Part shown: piece by piece, positions 1 through 7,548 of the stretch
Layout: every line of letters begins with the position of its first letter
Position numbering within the stretch: the first letter of the stretch is position 1
NCBI GenBank assembly: GCA_900549235.1
Contig: URNT01000040.1
Location: 1-27,783 of the forward strand
Length of the DNA stretch: 27,783 bases
Source: an uncultured Clostridium sp.
GTDB taxonomy: Bacteria > Bacillota > Clostridia > Lachnospirales > Lachnospiraceae
Direction: 5' to 3'
Made by a program: the position numbers and the translations under genes
The notes under the pieces: model-generated
The model's database searches: none
The model's input: the letters and a program-made list of their open reading frames with translations, nothing else
What the model was told of the DNA's origin: nothing

Positions 1-80
1 TCTATTATCACGATGCAGAGGCGTTTTGCCTGTTTGCCCATTTCATAACACCGCAATACTTCACACCAAGGGGGACTTAC

Positions 81-1007
81 ATGAATCTGTCACAGCTATA
101 CTACTTTCGCAAGCTGGCTGAGGTCCAGCACTATACAGAGGCGGCAAAGGCTCTTTATATCACCCAGCCAGCCTTAAGCGATGCCATCGCCTCCCTTGAA
201 AAGGAGCTTGGCGTGGCCCTGTTTCAGAAGAAGGGCCGGAACATCCAGCTTACCAAATACGGGGAAGAATTTTATGAGTATGTGCACCAGTCTCTGGGAA
301 TCCTGGAGCATGGGATCGCCGCCGTAAAGGAGCGGTCCGGGGAAATGGGCGGGGTCATCGACATCGGCTGTATTCCCACCCTTTTAGGGGATTTCCTGCC
401 CAATGCCCTGGAGCATTATGAGGCCCGCAGCCCCATGACCAAATTCAACGTATATCACGGTATGTCCATCGATGTGGCAAAGGGTGTAGCCTCGGGCAAA
501 TACGACATCGGCTTCTGCTCCATGGTGGAAAATGAGCCAGACCTTGTATTTGTACCGGTGATGTATCAGGAGCTGATCCTCATCGTCAATGACCGGCACC
601 CCCTGGCTTCCAGAACAGAGGTCTGCCTTCAGGAGCTGAAGGATTACCGCCTGACCACCTACCGGGATACCATCCCCATCGGAAAGGTGGTCCGGGCCCT
701 CCTGAAGAAAAAAGGCGTGGAGGCCGGCTACTCCTATGATGATGAGATCTCCATTGCAGGACAGATCTGCACCTCATCTAAGGCAGCCATTGTCGCCGAC
801 ACGCCATTTTTACAGCAGTTTTCGCAGCTTGTAAAGCTGAAGCTCTCAGACGTGCCTGCTGACACACGCCTGATCTATATGGTCTACAGCCGGAAAAATT
901 TTATAACCGCCCCGGTGGAGGCTTTCGCCAACTTCATCATTACCCATGAGATGAAGCTGCCAGAGCTACCAGGCAAAGCCGGCGGTAGCCAGCAGGGCGG
1001 CTCCTAG
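81..1007 (+). CDS. LysR-family transcriptional regulator
   Basis: A 308-residue LysR-type regulator. The N-terminal winged helix-turn-helix spans about residues 1-60 (FRKLAEVQHYTEAAKAL, then QPALSDAIASLEKELG, the usual recognition helix). The rest matches the two-lobed periplasmic-binding-like effector domain, with the typical GVIDIGCIPTLLGDFLP opening near residue 91. ATG at 81 sits behind AAGGGGG at 69-75. Most LysR genes lie divergent from their targets; this one instead converges on the permease gene at the distal end of the acyl-CoA cluster, and the two coding regions overlap tail to tail by 42 bp. It is the only dedicated DNA-binding regulator near that cluster, so control of it in response to the imported acid or its CoA ester is a reasonable inference. 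No LysR operator could be assigned with confidence, and no convincing promoter was seen in bases 1-80. Confidence 0.9.
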   Translation: MNLSQLYYFRKLAEVQHYTEAAKALYITQPALSDAIASLEKELGVALFQKKGRNIQLTKYGEEFYEYVHQSLGILEHGIAAVKERSGEMGGVIDIGCIPTLLGDFLPNALEHYEARSPMTKFNVYHGMSIDVAKGVASGKYDIGFCSMVENEPDLVFVPVMYQELILIVNDRHPLASRTEVCLQELKDYRLTTYRDTIPIGKVVRALLKKKGVEAGYSYDDEISIAGQICTSSKAAIVADTPFLQQFSQLVKLKLSDVPADTRLIYMVYSRKNFITAPVEAFANFIITHEMKLPELPGKAGGSQQGGS

Positions 1008-2267
1008 GGCCGCGATCAGGCAGGGAATGGTAGTTCCCAGGATAATGTGCTTATAGCTTTCCTTTAAGCTGCAGCCGCAGATGGACATGGTAAGGATAGC
1101 CACAGAGGAATTAGGGAGCTTATTAAACACCAGTGCAGACTCCGTTACGATCCGGTGCAGGATCTCCGGATTGATGCCCATATCCACAAAGGCCCGGGCA
1201 AAGCTTTCCATGAAAATAGTTTCGCCTGAGATGGCGGAGCCTGTAAGTCCGGTGATGACACTGGTGCCGAAAAATGCCTTCAGATACATAGGCATATTAA
1301 GCTCCAGCACCATTTCCTGAAGGCTCTGGAAAGCCGGAGATGCCCCAAGAACCTTGGAAAGGCCCATGACAGCCGCTACGGTCAGCATGGAGCTGAGGCC
1401 CGAAGCGCTGCCTGCTTTGATAGACGCCTTGATGGTTTTGATCCGCCTGCACTGGGTAAGGAGGATCAGCAGAATCCCGAATACCAGGGAAAAGAGGATG
1501 CTGTGGGAGGTGCCCCAGGAGGAAGTTGCCACCACTGCCCCCAGAACGGCCGCAAAGGGAAAGACGGAAATCCAAAAGCCCGGAAGCGTTTCGTCCTCCT
1601 GGATGCTGCTGTCTGTTGGATACATGGCTAAAAGCTGTGCCTCGGAGTAAGCGGCCCGGCTTTTTTTCTGGGCATAGTTAAAATACAGGAAGTAAGCTGC
1701 CGCTAAAAATCCGCTGACCATAAAGGATAAAACAGGGGCAGACCCCAGGGAAGTCCCTAAAAATTCACTGGGAAGCACATTGCAGATGTCCAGGGAATAA
1801 GCAAAGCCGTTTCCGCAGGCCCCGCCTCCCAGGATCATAAAGGGAAGGAGCCGCCGGTCCATCTTATTCTGGCGCAGCAGGTTATCCGCGATAGGGTACA
1901 ATACGAATACCATGATATAGCCGTTGATCCCCAGCAGAGTGATAAAAAAGGTACAGATCAGGATCACCAGCCCTACCATCCTGGTTCCCAGCTTCTCCGT
2001 TAATGTTTTCGCGATCCTGGTGGCAAGACCGGCCTCTAAAACCAGCTGGCCGAAAACTCCGCCCATTCCCAGGATCAGGAACCAGGAGGTTACAAAGGCC
2101 CCCGCTCCACTGGAATAGGTGGTTAAAAATCCTTCCCATATATCAAGCCCGCTGGTTACAAGTATGATCAGGGACGTAATAATGGTAGCTGTAATCATGT
2201 CGATCCCTTTGATGATCATAAATACCAGCAGGATAACTGCCGTAATTAACCCCATTGCTGCCAGCAT
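966..2267 (-). CDS. GntP-like permease for a carboxylate (last gene of acyl-CoA cluster)
   Basis: A 433-residue polytopic membrane protein with about eleven or twelve hydrophobic segments. The C-terminal half carries the pattern of the GntP (gluconate/organic acid) family: a G-T-S-V-I-T-G-L-T-G-S-A stretch followed by a segment ending in LPNSSVAILTMSICG and a KESYK loop before the last helices. GntP proteins are proton symporters for polar organic acids. ATG at 2267 has AGGAGG 7 nt upstream; a second Met (residue 5) is possible. It is the last gene of the leftward cluster, 36 bp after the desulfoferrodoxin-like gene, and its 3' end overlaps the lysR gene by 42 bp. By context it most likely imports the acid that the upstream ligase or CoA-transferase activates, or exchanges it for the product. 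The substrate is unknown, and assignment to GntP rather than another ion-transporter family is from motif memory. Confidence 0.75.
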   Translation of the reverse strand: MLAAMGLITAVILLVFMIIKGIDMITATIITSLIILVTSGLDIWEGFLTTYSSGAGAFVTSWFLILGMGGVFGQLVLEAGLATRIAKTLTEKLGTRMVGLVILICTFFITLLGINGYIMVFVLYPIADNLLRQNKMDRRLLPFMILGGGACGNGFAYSLDICNVLPSEFLGTSLGSAPVLSFMVSGFLAAAYFLYFNYAQKKSRAAYSEAQLLAMYPTDSSIQEDETLPGFWISVFPFAAVLGAVVATSSWGTSHSILFSLVFGILLILLTQCRRIKTIKASIKAGSASGLSSMLTVAAVMGLSKVLGASPAFQSLQEMVLELNMPMYLKAFFGTSVITGLTGSAISGETIFMESFARAFVDMGINPEILHRIVTESALVFNKLPNSSVAILTMSICGCSLKESYKHIILGTTIPCLIAALGAALLATAGFAW

Positions 2268-2303
2268 AATAATACCTCCTACTTTTTGTTAATTTTTTAA
2301 CGT

Positions 2304-2849
2304 TTAAGAGTCAAAAGACTGCCAGTGTGCTGTCATCTTATCCAGAGGCAGACAGGCCAGTCCTCCCTCCTTTGAATAGGCGTAGATCTCAAAGCCCCTC
2401 TTGCACCGGAACACACACTCCAGACAGGGATCCTCGTCGCAGTAGGCGAAGGCATCCGTATCTGCCAGGGCGAACACAAGAGGCGGTCTCTTTCCTTCCC
2501 CAATGTACTTAAGGTAGCCTCCTGTAAAGGTTTTCAGATAGATCCACTCCGGCTTAAATCCGGGGGAAGAAGCCTTCCATGAAACCTTCACCACATTGTC
2601 ATTGTAGCCCCCGGCAATCTGGTATTCCAGCTTCATAGCCTCCGCGGCCCCTTCTGAGGGTGTAAGGCGCAGGGCGCTCTGGCCGCAGCAGGTCACCCCG
2701 GCTTCCTGTTCTCCCTCTGTGTTTCCTCCAGTCATGGCAAATACCGCCCCGCAGTCCGGGCACCGGTAAAATACCACAGCCGGGCACTGGGCTGCCAGAG
2801 GTTTTCTTGTATCACGGCATCTTCTCTGGCTGAAGCGCTGTTCTGTCAT
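2304..2849 (-). CDS. Desulfoferrodoxin-like protein with altered active-site ligands
   Basis: A 181-residue protein that resembles desulfoferrodoxin (superoxide reductase) in layout. Residues 27-60 look like a desulforedoxin rubredoxin-type site (C30-P-D-C33, then a C54-C55-G-Q pair), so an Fe(Cys)4 centre is likely. Residues 68-125 follow the superoxide-reductase beta-sandwich pattern (VVKVSW, then PEWIYLKT for the usual HxIEWI, then a P-x-x-F strand). The histidines that bind the catalytic iron in known enzymes are not there: the HPM position reads SPG, the next His reads Lys-Pro, and the CNxHG motif reads C149-K-R-G. Four cysteines (C137, C142, C145, C149) crowd the end instead. ATG at 2849 has GGAGGAGA behind it and lies inside the ligase gene (38-bp overlap), so the two are probably translationally coupled. 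It could be an electron carrier or structural partner for the ETF/dehydrogenases, or bind a different metal; superoxide reduction looks unlikely. Confidence 0.6.
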   Translation of the reverse strand: MTEQRFSQRRCRDTRKPLAAQCPAVVFYRCPDCGAVFAMTGGNTEGEQEAGVTCCGQSALRLTPSEGAAEAMKLEYQIAGGYNDNVVKVSWKASSPGFKPEWIYLKTFTGGYLKYIGEGKRPPLVFALADTDAFAYCDEDPCLECVFRCKRGFEIYAYSKEGGLACLPLDKMTAHWQSFDS

Positions 2850-4530
2850 CTGCTTCTCCTCCTCCCATCCTTCGTTCCAGTTCTTCCTTTAAAAGATATT
2901 TCTTTACCTTTCCGCTTCCTGTGTGGGGGATCCGGTCCGTCAGCTCCAGCCGCTCCGGCCAGAACCGCCTTGGCACTCCTTTTTTTGAAAGCCAGGCTGT
3001 TACATCCTCAAGGCGCAGATCCTCATGGCCCGGCAGTGGAACCGCGAAGGCGCAGATCCGCTCGCCCATCCGTTCATCTGGCATACCGATCACCGCATGG
3101 TCTCCCATACCGGGACAGCCCTCCAGGTTGTCATTGATCTCATTTGAATTTAAGTTCTCCCCGCCCCGGACGATCATATCCTTTTTCCGTCCGATGATGC
3201 GGATATTTCCGGATCCATCCATGACGCACAGGTCTCCGCTGTGAAACCATCCCTCATCATCCAGCGCCCGGTCCGTGGCCTCCGGATCCTTCAGATAACC
3301 GGCAAATACATTGGGCCCTCTGGACCATTCCTCTCCCGGAGTGCCCCTTGGCACCTCATGGCCCCTGGAGTCTGCCACCCGGATCTCCACCCCTTCCATA
3401 GCCCGGCCGGAGGTGGTTCCATTTAAGGAAATGGCCTCAGCGGGACGCACAAAGGCGTGAGGGACGCTTTCGGTGGAGCCGTAGACCTCACAGAGGCAGA
3501 TCCCGAAGCGGGCGGCCTTCTCCACCAGATACCCCGGCACCGGGGCGCCGCCGCAGAGATAAAATTTCAAAAAGGGCAGTCTCCCTCCCTGGCGCTCCAG
3601 CTCCCTTAAAATATCGTAAATGAAAGGAGTGGCCCCCATGGAATAGGTGCACCGTTCCCGGTTTAAAAGCTCTATGGCCTCCTGACAGCGGTATTTCTGC
3701 ATCAGCACCACCCTGGCGCCTGTAAGCATGGGGGCGATGATGCCGTGGTGAAAGCCGGTGGCATGGTGAAGGGGGGCCGGCATAAACATGGTATCCTCAC
3801 AGGTCAGGCCCAGCTCACGGTTAAAGGTCTCCTCGCTGAAACGCACATTGTCATGAGTCAGAAGGACTCCCTTGCTGCCTCCGGTGGTCCCTGAGGTGCC
3901 GAGGATCACAGCCAGCTTCTCCCCTGCAAGGATCCGGTTCCCCACTTCGTCAAAAAGCGGCTCAGGGGAAGCCATTTCTCCCATATCCTCCAAAGGCTCA
4001 TAGTCCGTAAGGATCTGGCGCAGAGTGGGATTTCCCCCTTTTTGCGGCTTTACGTTATCAAGAAGCACTACTGCCTTAAGCCCAGGAAGCTGATCTCGTA
4101 CAGCCAGAATCTGCTCCTCATAATCAGTCTTATAGAAAAAGACGGGGCCAAAATAGACCCTGGAGCCGGTGAGCCTCATAGAACGTGCCAGTTCCCGCTC
4201 CTCGTAGCACATGGCGATGGGATGGGCCACAACCCGGGCCTTCAGGCAGGCAATCGCTATGATCACAAATTCACTCCAGATAGGTACCTGGAAGGAGACC
4301 ACCTCCCCCGGCCTTACCCCCGCTGAAAGGAGAAAGGCAGCCACCTTTCCAGCCGCCTCATCTACCTCCCTGTAGGTGTAGCGGAAGCCTCTGTCATCTG
4401 CCACATATTCCCGGTCCGGATACCGCTGCAGGGTTTCCCTCCAGCAGTCCAGAAGTGTCTTATCCTTCCACCAGCCCCGGTCCTGATAAAGCTTCCTGCA
4501 TTCCGGGCTTATCTTCCTCTCTCCCCGCAT
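2812..4530 (-). CDS. Acyl-CoA synthetase (AMP-forming), FadK/CaiC-like
   Basis: A 572-residue member of the ANL adenylating family that makes acyl-CoA from a carboxylate, ATP and CoA via an acyl-AMP. Core motifs are complete: TSGTTGGSKG at residues 212-221 (the usual Pro is Ser), YGSTE at 350-354, GWFHSGDL at 427-434, the hinge GRKKDMIVRGGENL at 447-460, and the C-terminal lysine K541 in TGSGKVKKYL. Stretches such as MPAPLHHATGFHHG and MGATPFIYDIL are close to what I recall of E. coli FadK and cyclohexanecarboxylate-CoA ligases, so a short/medium-chain, cyclic or aryl acid is more likely than a long-chain fatty acid. The start is ATG at 4530 with only a modest AAAGGG site, 14 nt after etfA. 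The gene overlaps the next one by 38 bp. In the cluster it would prime the pathway, after which the CoA-transferase could recycle CoA without ATP. Confidence 0.88.
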   Translation of the reverse strand: MRGERKISPECRKLYQDRGWWKDKTLLDCWRETLQRYPDREYVADDRGFRYTYREVDEAAGKVAAFLLSAGVRPGEVVSFQVPIWSEFVIIAIACLKARVVAHPIAMCYEERELARSMRLTGSRVYFGPVFFYKTDYEEQILAVRDQLPGLKAVVLLDNVKPQKGGNPTLRQILTDYEPLEDMGEMASPEPLFDEVGNRILAGEKLAVILGTSGTTGGSKGVLLTHDNVRFSEETFNRELGLTCEDTMFMPAPLHHATGFHHGIIAPMLTGARVVLMQKYRCQEAIELLNRERCTYSMGATPFIYDILRELERQGGRLPFLKFYLCGGAPVPGYLVEKAARFGICLCEVYGSTESVPHAFVRPAEAISLNGTTSGRAMEGVEIRVADSRGHEVPRGTPGEEWSRGPNVFAGYLKDPEATDRALDDEGWFHSGDLCVMDGSGNIRIIGRKKDMIVRGGENLNSNEINDNLEGCPGMGDHAVIGMPDERMGERICAFAVPLPGHEDLRLEDVTAWLSKKGVPRRFWPERLELTDRIPHTGSGKVKKYLLKEELERRMGGGEADDRTALQPEKMP

Positions 4531-4544
4531 ACTACGGCCCTTTC

Positions 4545-5549
4545 TCAGCGTCTTGCTTTTATTTCCTTAATCAGCGCCGGAATCACCTCAAAAAGATCTC
4601 CCACAATGCTGTAATCCGCCACCTCAAAGATGGGCGCTGTCTCATCTTTATTAATAGCTACAATGGTTCCTGACTCACTCATGCCTGCCACATGCTGTAC
4701 TGCCCCTGAGATTCCGCAGGCAAAATAAAGCTTAGGTGAAACGGTGGTTCCGGTCTGGCCCACCTGGCGGCTCTGAGGCATCCAGCCTGCATCTACTGCC
4801 GCTCTGGAGCAGCCTACAGTGCCTCCAAGAAGGTCTGCAAGCTCCTTTAAAAGAGCAAAATTCTCAGCATTTTTCATGCCCCGGCCTCCGGAGACAATCA
4901 CTTCTGCCTCATCCAGCTTTATGCCGTTTTCCTCGCTGGCCTTGATAAAATCGATGACCTTTGTACGGATCTCCTCTGCCGGTGTACGGATCTCCTCCCG
5001 GACAATCTCAGGCTCAGGATGCTCTGTTACCGGCGGCTTTTTAAATGCTCCCGGGCGGCAGGTTCCCATCTGGGGCCTGGTCTCGCTGCAGAGGATCTGG
5101 GCATACAGATTGCCGCCAAAGGCCGGTCTCTCCCAGACTACATTTCCCGTCTCCTCCTCTACGCTTAAGGCGGTACAGTCCGCCGTAAGACCGGTACGCA
5201 GGCTGACTGCAATCTTAGATCCTAAATCCCTTCCATTTACGGTAGCCCCTACTAAAATGGTGTTGGGCTCATATTTTCTGCACAGCTCTAAAAATGCATG
5301 GCCGTAGCTGTCTGCGGAATAATGCTCGTATTCTTCCCCTTCGACCACATAGATCTTATCTGCGCCGTACCGTCCGGCTTCCTTTACTGCCGCCTCTGTG
5401 TCCTTTCCGATCACAACGGCGCAAAGCTGCTGCTTTAATCCCTCAGCCAGCCTTCTCCCCTGTCCCAGGAGCTCTAGGCCTACGCTTTTTGGCTGGCCCT
5501 CAAAGCATTCTATAAACACCCATACGTCTTTACATGTCTCAAAACTCAT
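4545..5549 (-). CDS. etfA: Electron transfer flavoprotein, alpha subunit
   Basis: A 334-residue EtfA. The C-terminal FAD-binding signature is plain from about residue 247 to 318: CSRAAVDAGW, then GQTGTTVSPKLYFACGISGA, QHVAGM, IVAINKD and APIFEVADYSIVGDL. The N-terminal half (residues 1-185) has the ETF alpha/beta fold with GATVNGRDLG near 101 and GLTADCTAL near 120. It carries electrons between the two acyl-CoA dehydrogenases of this cluster and another redox partner, as a heterodimer with EtfB encoded immediately upstream (15-nt gap). The start ATG at 5549 has GGAGG 9 nt upstream, overlapping the end of etfB. Clostridial ETFs paired with acyl-CoA dehydrogenases are often electron-bifurcating (NADH to acyl-CoA plus ferredoxin); whether this one is cannot be settled by eye. 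A small tandem duplication (REEIRTPAEEIRT, residues 184-196) sits in the linker between the domains. Confidence 0.95.
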   Translation of the reverse strand: MSFETCKDVWVFIECFEGQPKSVGLELLGQGRRLAEGLKQQLCAVVIGKDTEAAVKEAGRYGADKIYVVEGEEYEHYSADSYGHAFLELCRKYEPNTILVGATVNGRDLGSKIAVSLRTGLTADCTALSVEEETGNVVWERPAFGGNLYAQILCSETRPQMGTCRPGAFKKPPVTEHPEPEIVREEIRTPAEEIRTKVIDFIKASEENGIKLDEAEVIVSGGRGMKNAENFALLKELADLLGGTVGCSRAAVDAGWMPQSRQVGQTGTTVSPKLYFACGISGAVQHVAGMSESGTIVAINKDETAPIFEVADYSIVGDLFEVIPALIKEIKARR

Positions 5550-5564
5550 TTTCTGCGGCCTCCT

Positions 5565-6353
5565 TTAGAGTATCTTGGCTTCTGCCAGCTTATCAAGCAG
5601 GGCTTTTGCTGTATCTGCCGGGCTGTTTTCCTCGATCCTTACGCCGTTTGCCGTGCGCTTAGGGGTGAAGGTGGCTTTTACCTTGGTTGGAGATCCCTTT
5701 AAGCCCATTTTCGAGGTATCTGAGGCCGGCAGGTCTGCCAGGGTGATCTCCGGGATCTCTGCCTTTAAGGAAGCCAGCTTCCCGCGGATGGTGGCGTATC
5801 TTGGCTTGTTGCTTTCCTTGGTGGCGGTGCAAAGTACCGGCAGGGCGGCCTCTACCACCTCGATCCCTTCCTCTACCTGGCGTCTGGCGATGACCTTATC
5901 CCCTTCCACCTTCAGATCCAGCACATAGGTAAGCCTTGCCGCACCCAGATGCTCCGCGATGCTTGGAGCCGTCTGGCCGGTATCTCCGTCGATAGCCTGT
6001 TTTCCCCCTAGAATCACATCAAAATCCCCCAGCTTTCTGATGGCCTGTGACAGGATATAGCTGGTTGCATAGGTATCAGAGCCTCCGAAGGCCCGGTCTG
6101 TTACCAGATAAGCCTCATCCGCTCCCATTGCAAGAGCCTCCCGGAGCACTGCCTTCGCCTGTGCCGGTCCCATGGAGATCACTGTCACCTTTCCTCCGTA
6201 GGTATCTTTCAGCTGTAAGCCTGTTTCCAGAGCATTTTTGTCAAATGGATTCATGATGCTTGGGACTCCGGTGCGGATCAGGGTATTTTTAACCGGATCG
6301 ATCTTAATCTCAGTGGTATCAGGAACCTGCTTGATGCAAACGATGATATTCAT
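5565..6353 (-). CDS. etfB: Electron transfer flavoprotein, beta subunit
   Basis: A 262-residue EtfB, the nucleotide-binding small subunit of ETF. Family signatures include MNIIVCIKQVPDTTEI at the start, GVPSIMNPFDKNALE near residue 30, VTVISMGPAQAKAVLREALA near 55, and DGDTGQTAPSIAEHLG near 122. These resemble the EtfB of clostridial butyryl-CoA dehydrogenase complexes, a group that includes bifurcating enzymes. I chose the second ATG (6353) because it lies 8 nt from GGGGG, whereas the upstream ATG at 6359 is only 2 nt away; EtfB proteins also normally begin MNI. The gene follows acyl-CoA dehydrogenase 1 by 13 nt and precedes etfA by 15 nt, so a dehydrogenase-EtfB-EtfA complex made from one transcript is expected. 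Confidence 0.94.
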   Translation of the reverse strand: MNIIVCIKQVPDTTEIKIDPVKNTLIRTGVPSIMNPFDKNALETGLQLKDTYGGKVTVISMGPAQAKAVLREALAMGADEAYLVTDRAFGGSDTYATSYILSQAIRKLGDFDVILGGKQAIDGDTGQTAPSIAEHLGAARLTYVLDLKVEGDKVIARRQVEEGIEVVEAALPVLCTATKESNKPRYATIRGKLASLKAEIPEITLADLPASDTSKMGLKGSPTKVKATFTPKRTANGVRIEENSPADTAKALLDKLAEAKIL

Positions 6354-6366
6354 GTCCATAACCCCC

Positions 6367-7509
6367 TTATTTATATTCCTTGTCTAATACGTTTGCGATG
6401 GTCATGCGCTGGATCTGGTTGGCTCCCTCAAAGATCTGGAATACCTTGCAGTCCCGCATCAGCTTCTCCACCGGATACTCCCGGCTGTAGCCGTAGCCGC
6501 CAAAGATCTGGACCGCGTTAGAGGTCACCTCCTGGGCGCAGTCGGATACGAAGGTCTTACAGATAGAACCCTCCTTCTGCACCATAATGCCCTGATCCAT
6601 CATTTTCATGGTATTGTTGACCAGACACCGGGAGGCCTCGATCTTAATAGCCATATCTGCCAGCATCTGCTGTACCATCTGGAACTTGATCAGCGGGGTG
6701 TTAAACTGCTTTCTTTCCTTTGCATAGCGCACCGATTCGTCCAGGGCCCGCTGCATGATGCCCACTGCCAGGGTGGCCACGAAGGCTCTTGAAAGGTTCA
6801 GGGCATTTAAAGCCAGCTTAAAACCGGAGCCCTCCGGCCCTACCATGGCCGATGCCTTTACTCTTACATTTTCAAAAATCAGATCCGTGGTGTTGGATAA
6901 GCGCAGGCCCATCTTGTTTTCGTGGGCCCCTACAGTAACACCTGGAGCATCCGCGTCGATGATAAAGGCGGAAATCCCCTTATGGCCTGCCGCCGGATCT
7001 GTTTTAAAGAAGCCTACGAACACATCAGCCAGGGCGCCGTTGGTGATAAATGTCTTTGTTCCGTTTAAAATATATTCGTCTCCGTCCTTTACGGCTGTGG
7101 CCCGCATGGCCGCCGGATCAGAGCCTGCATTTGGCTCTGTAAGGGCAAAGCCCGCGAAGGCTCCCGGAGCGATCTTATCCGCGAAATACTGGCCCTGCTC
7201 CTTCGTTCCTGCCAGTATCACATTTCTTAAGGCCACGAAGGTAGTAACAAAGGTAATGGCATAACCTGCGTCCACCTTTGCCAGTTCCTCAAAAATCATG
7301 GCTGTGGTCTCGTAGCTCAGTCCGGTGCCTCCGTATTCCTCCGGGATCTCCAGCATATGGAGCCCCATGTCAAAGCCCCATTTAAACAGCTCTCTGGGGC
7401 ACTCACCCTTTTCGTCTGCTTCCTGTACATAGGGCTTGATCTCATTTTCTGCCATCTCCCTTACCAGGGCCAGCAGCGCTTTCTGTTCCTCTGTATAAAG
7501 TAAGCTCAT
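6367..7509 (-). CDS. Acyl-CoA dehydrogenase 1 (butyryl-CoA dehydrogenase type)
   Basis: A 380-residue flavoprotein of normal length for short-chain acyl-CoA dehydrogenases. It would oxidise an acyl-CoA to the 2-enoyl-CoA, or run in reverse as an enoyl-CoA reductase fed by ETF. Landmarks: IPEEYGGTGLS near residue 55, the flavin-site motif FALTEPNAGSD at 121-131, TFITNG near 153, RKQFNTPLIKFQ in the middle domain, IFGGYGYSREYPVEKLMRD near 340, and the C-terminal IFEGANQIQR with E361 in the place of the catalytic base of the butyryl/medium-chain class. ATG at 7509 follows an AAAGGTGA site. The etfB and etfA genes come directly after it, the classic clostridial bcd-etfBA order, but here without crotonase, hydroxybutyryl-CoA dehydrogenase or thiolase, so a role in the butyrate pathway itself is unlikely. 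Confidence 0.92.
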   Translation of the reverse strand: MSLLYTEEQKALLALVREMAENEIKPYVQEADEKGECPRELFKWGFDMGLHMLEIPEEYGGTGLSYETTAMIFEELAKVDAGYAITFVTTFVALRNVILAGTKEQGQYFADKIAPGAFAGFALTEPNAGSDPAAMRATAVKDGDEYILNGTKTFITNGALADVFVGFFKTDPAAGHKGISAFIIDADAPGVTVGAHENKMGLRLSNTTDLIFENVRVKASAMVGPEGSGFKLALNALNLSRAFVATLAVGIMQRALDESVRYAKERKQFNTPLIKFQMVQQMLADMAIKIEASRCLVNNTMKMMDQGIMVQKEGSICKTFVSDCAQEVTSNAVQIFGGYGYSREYPVEKLMRDCKVFQIFEGANQIQRMTIANVLDKEYK

Positions 7510-7548
7510 ATCTGATTCACCTTTCTTATTATAATGTAGAGACCTGAT

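Noticed and set aside
1..80. Promoter or upstream gene ahead of lysR
   Set aside because: No convincing -35/-10 pair or reading frame could be supported in this short stretch beyond the ribosome site.
1081..1650. Plus-strand open frames opposite the permease gene
   Set aside because: They have no ribosome sites or recognisable motifs and lie wholly opposite a clear membrane protein gene, so they are shadows.
6367..7509. Butyrate-pathway bcd-etfBA operon
   Set aside because: Gene order fits, but crotonase, hydroxybutyryl-CoA dehydrogenase and thiolase are absent and a ligase, CoA-transferase and second dehydrogenase are present, so a separate acid-specific pathway is more likely.
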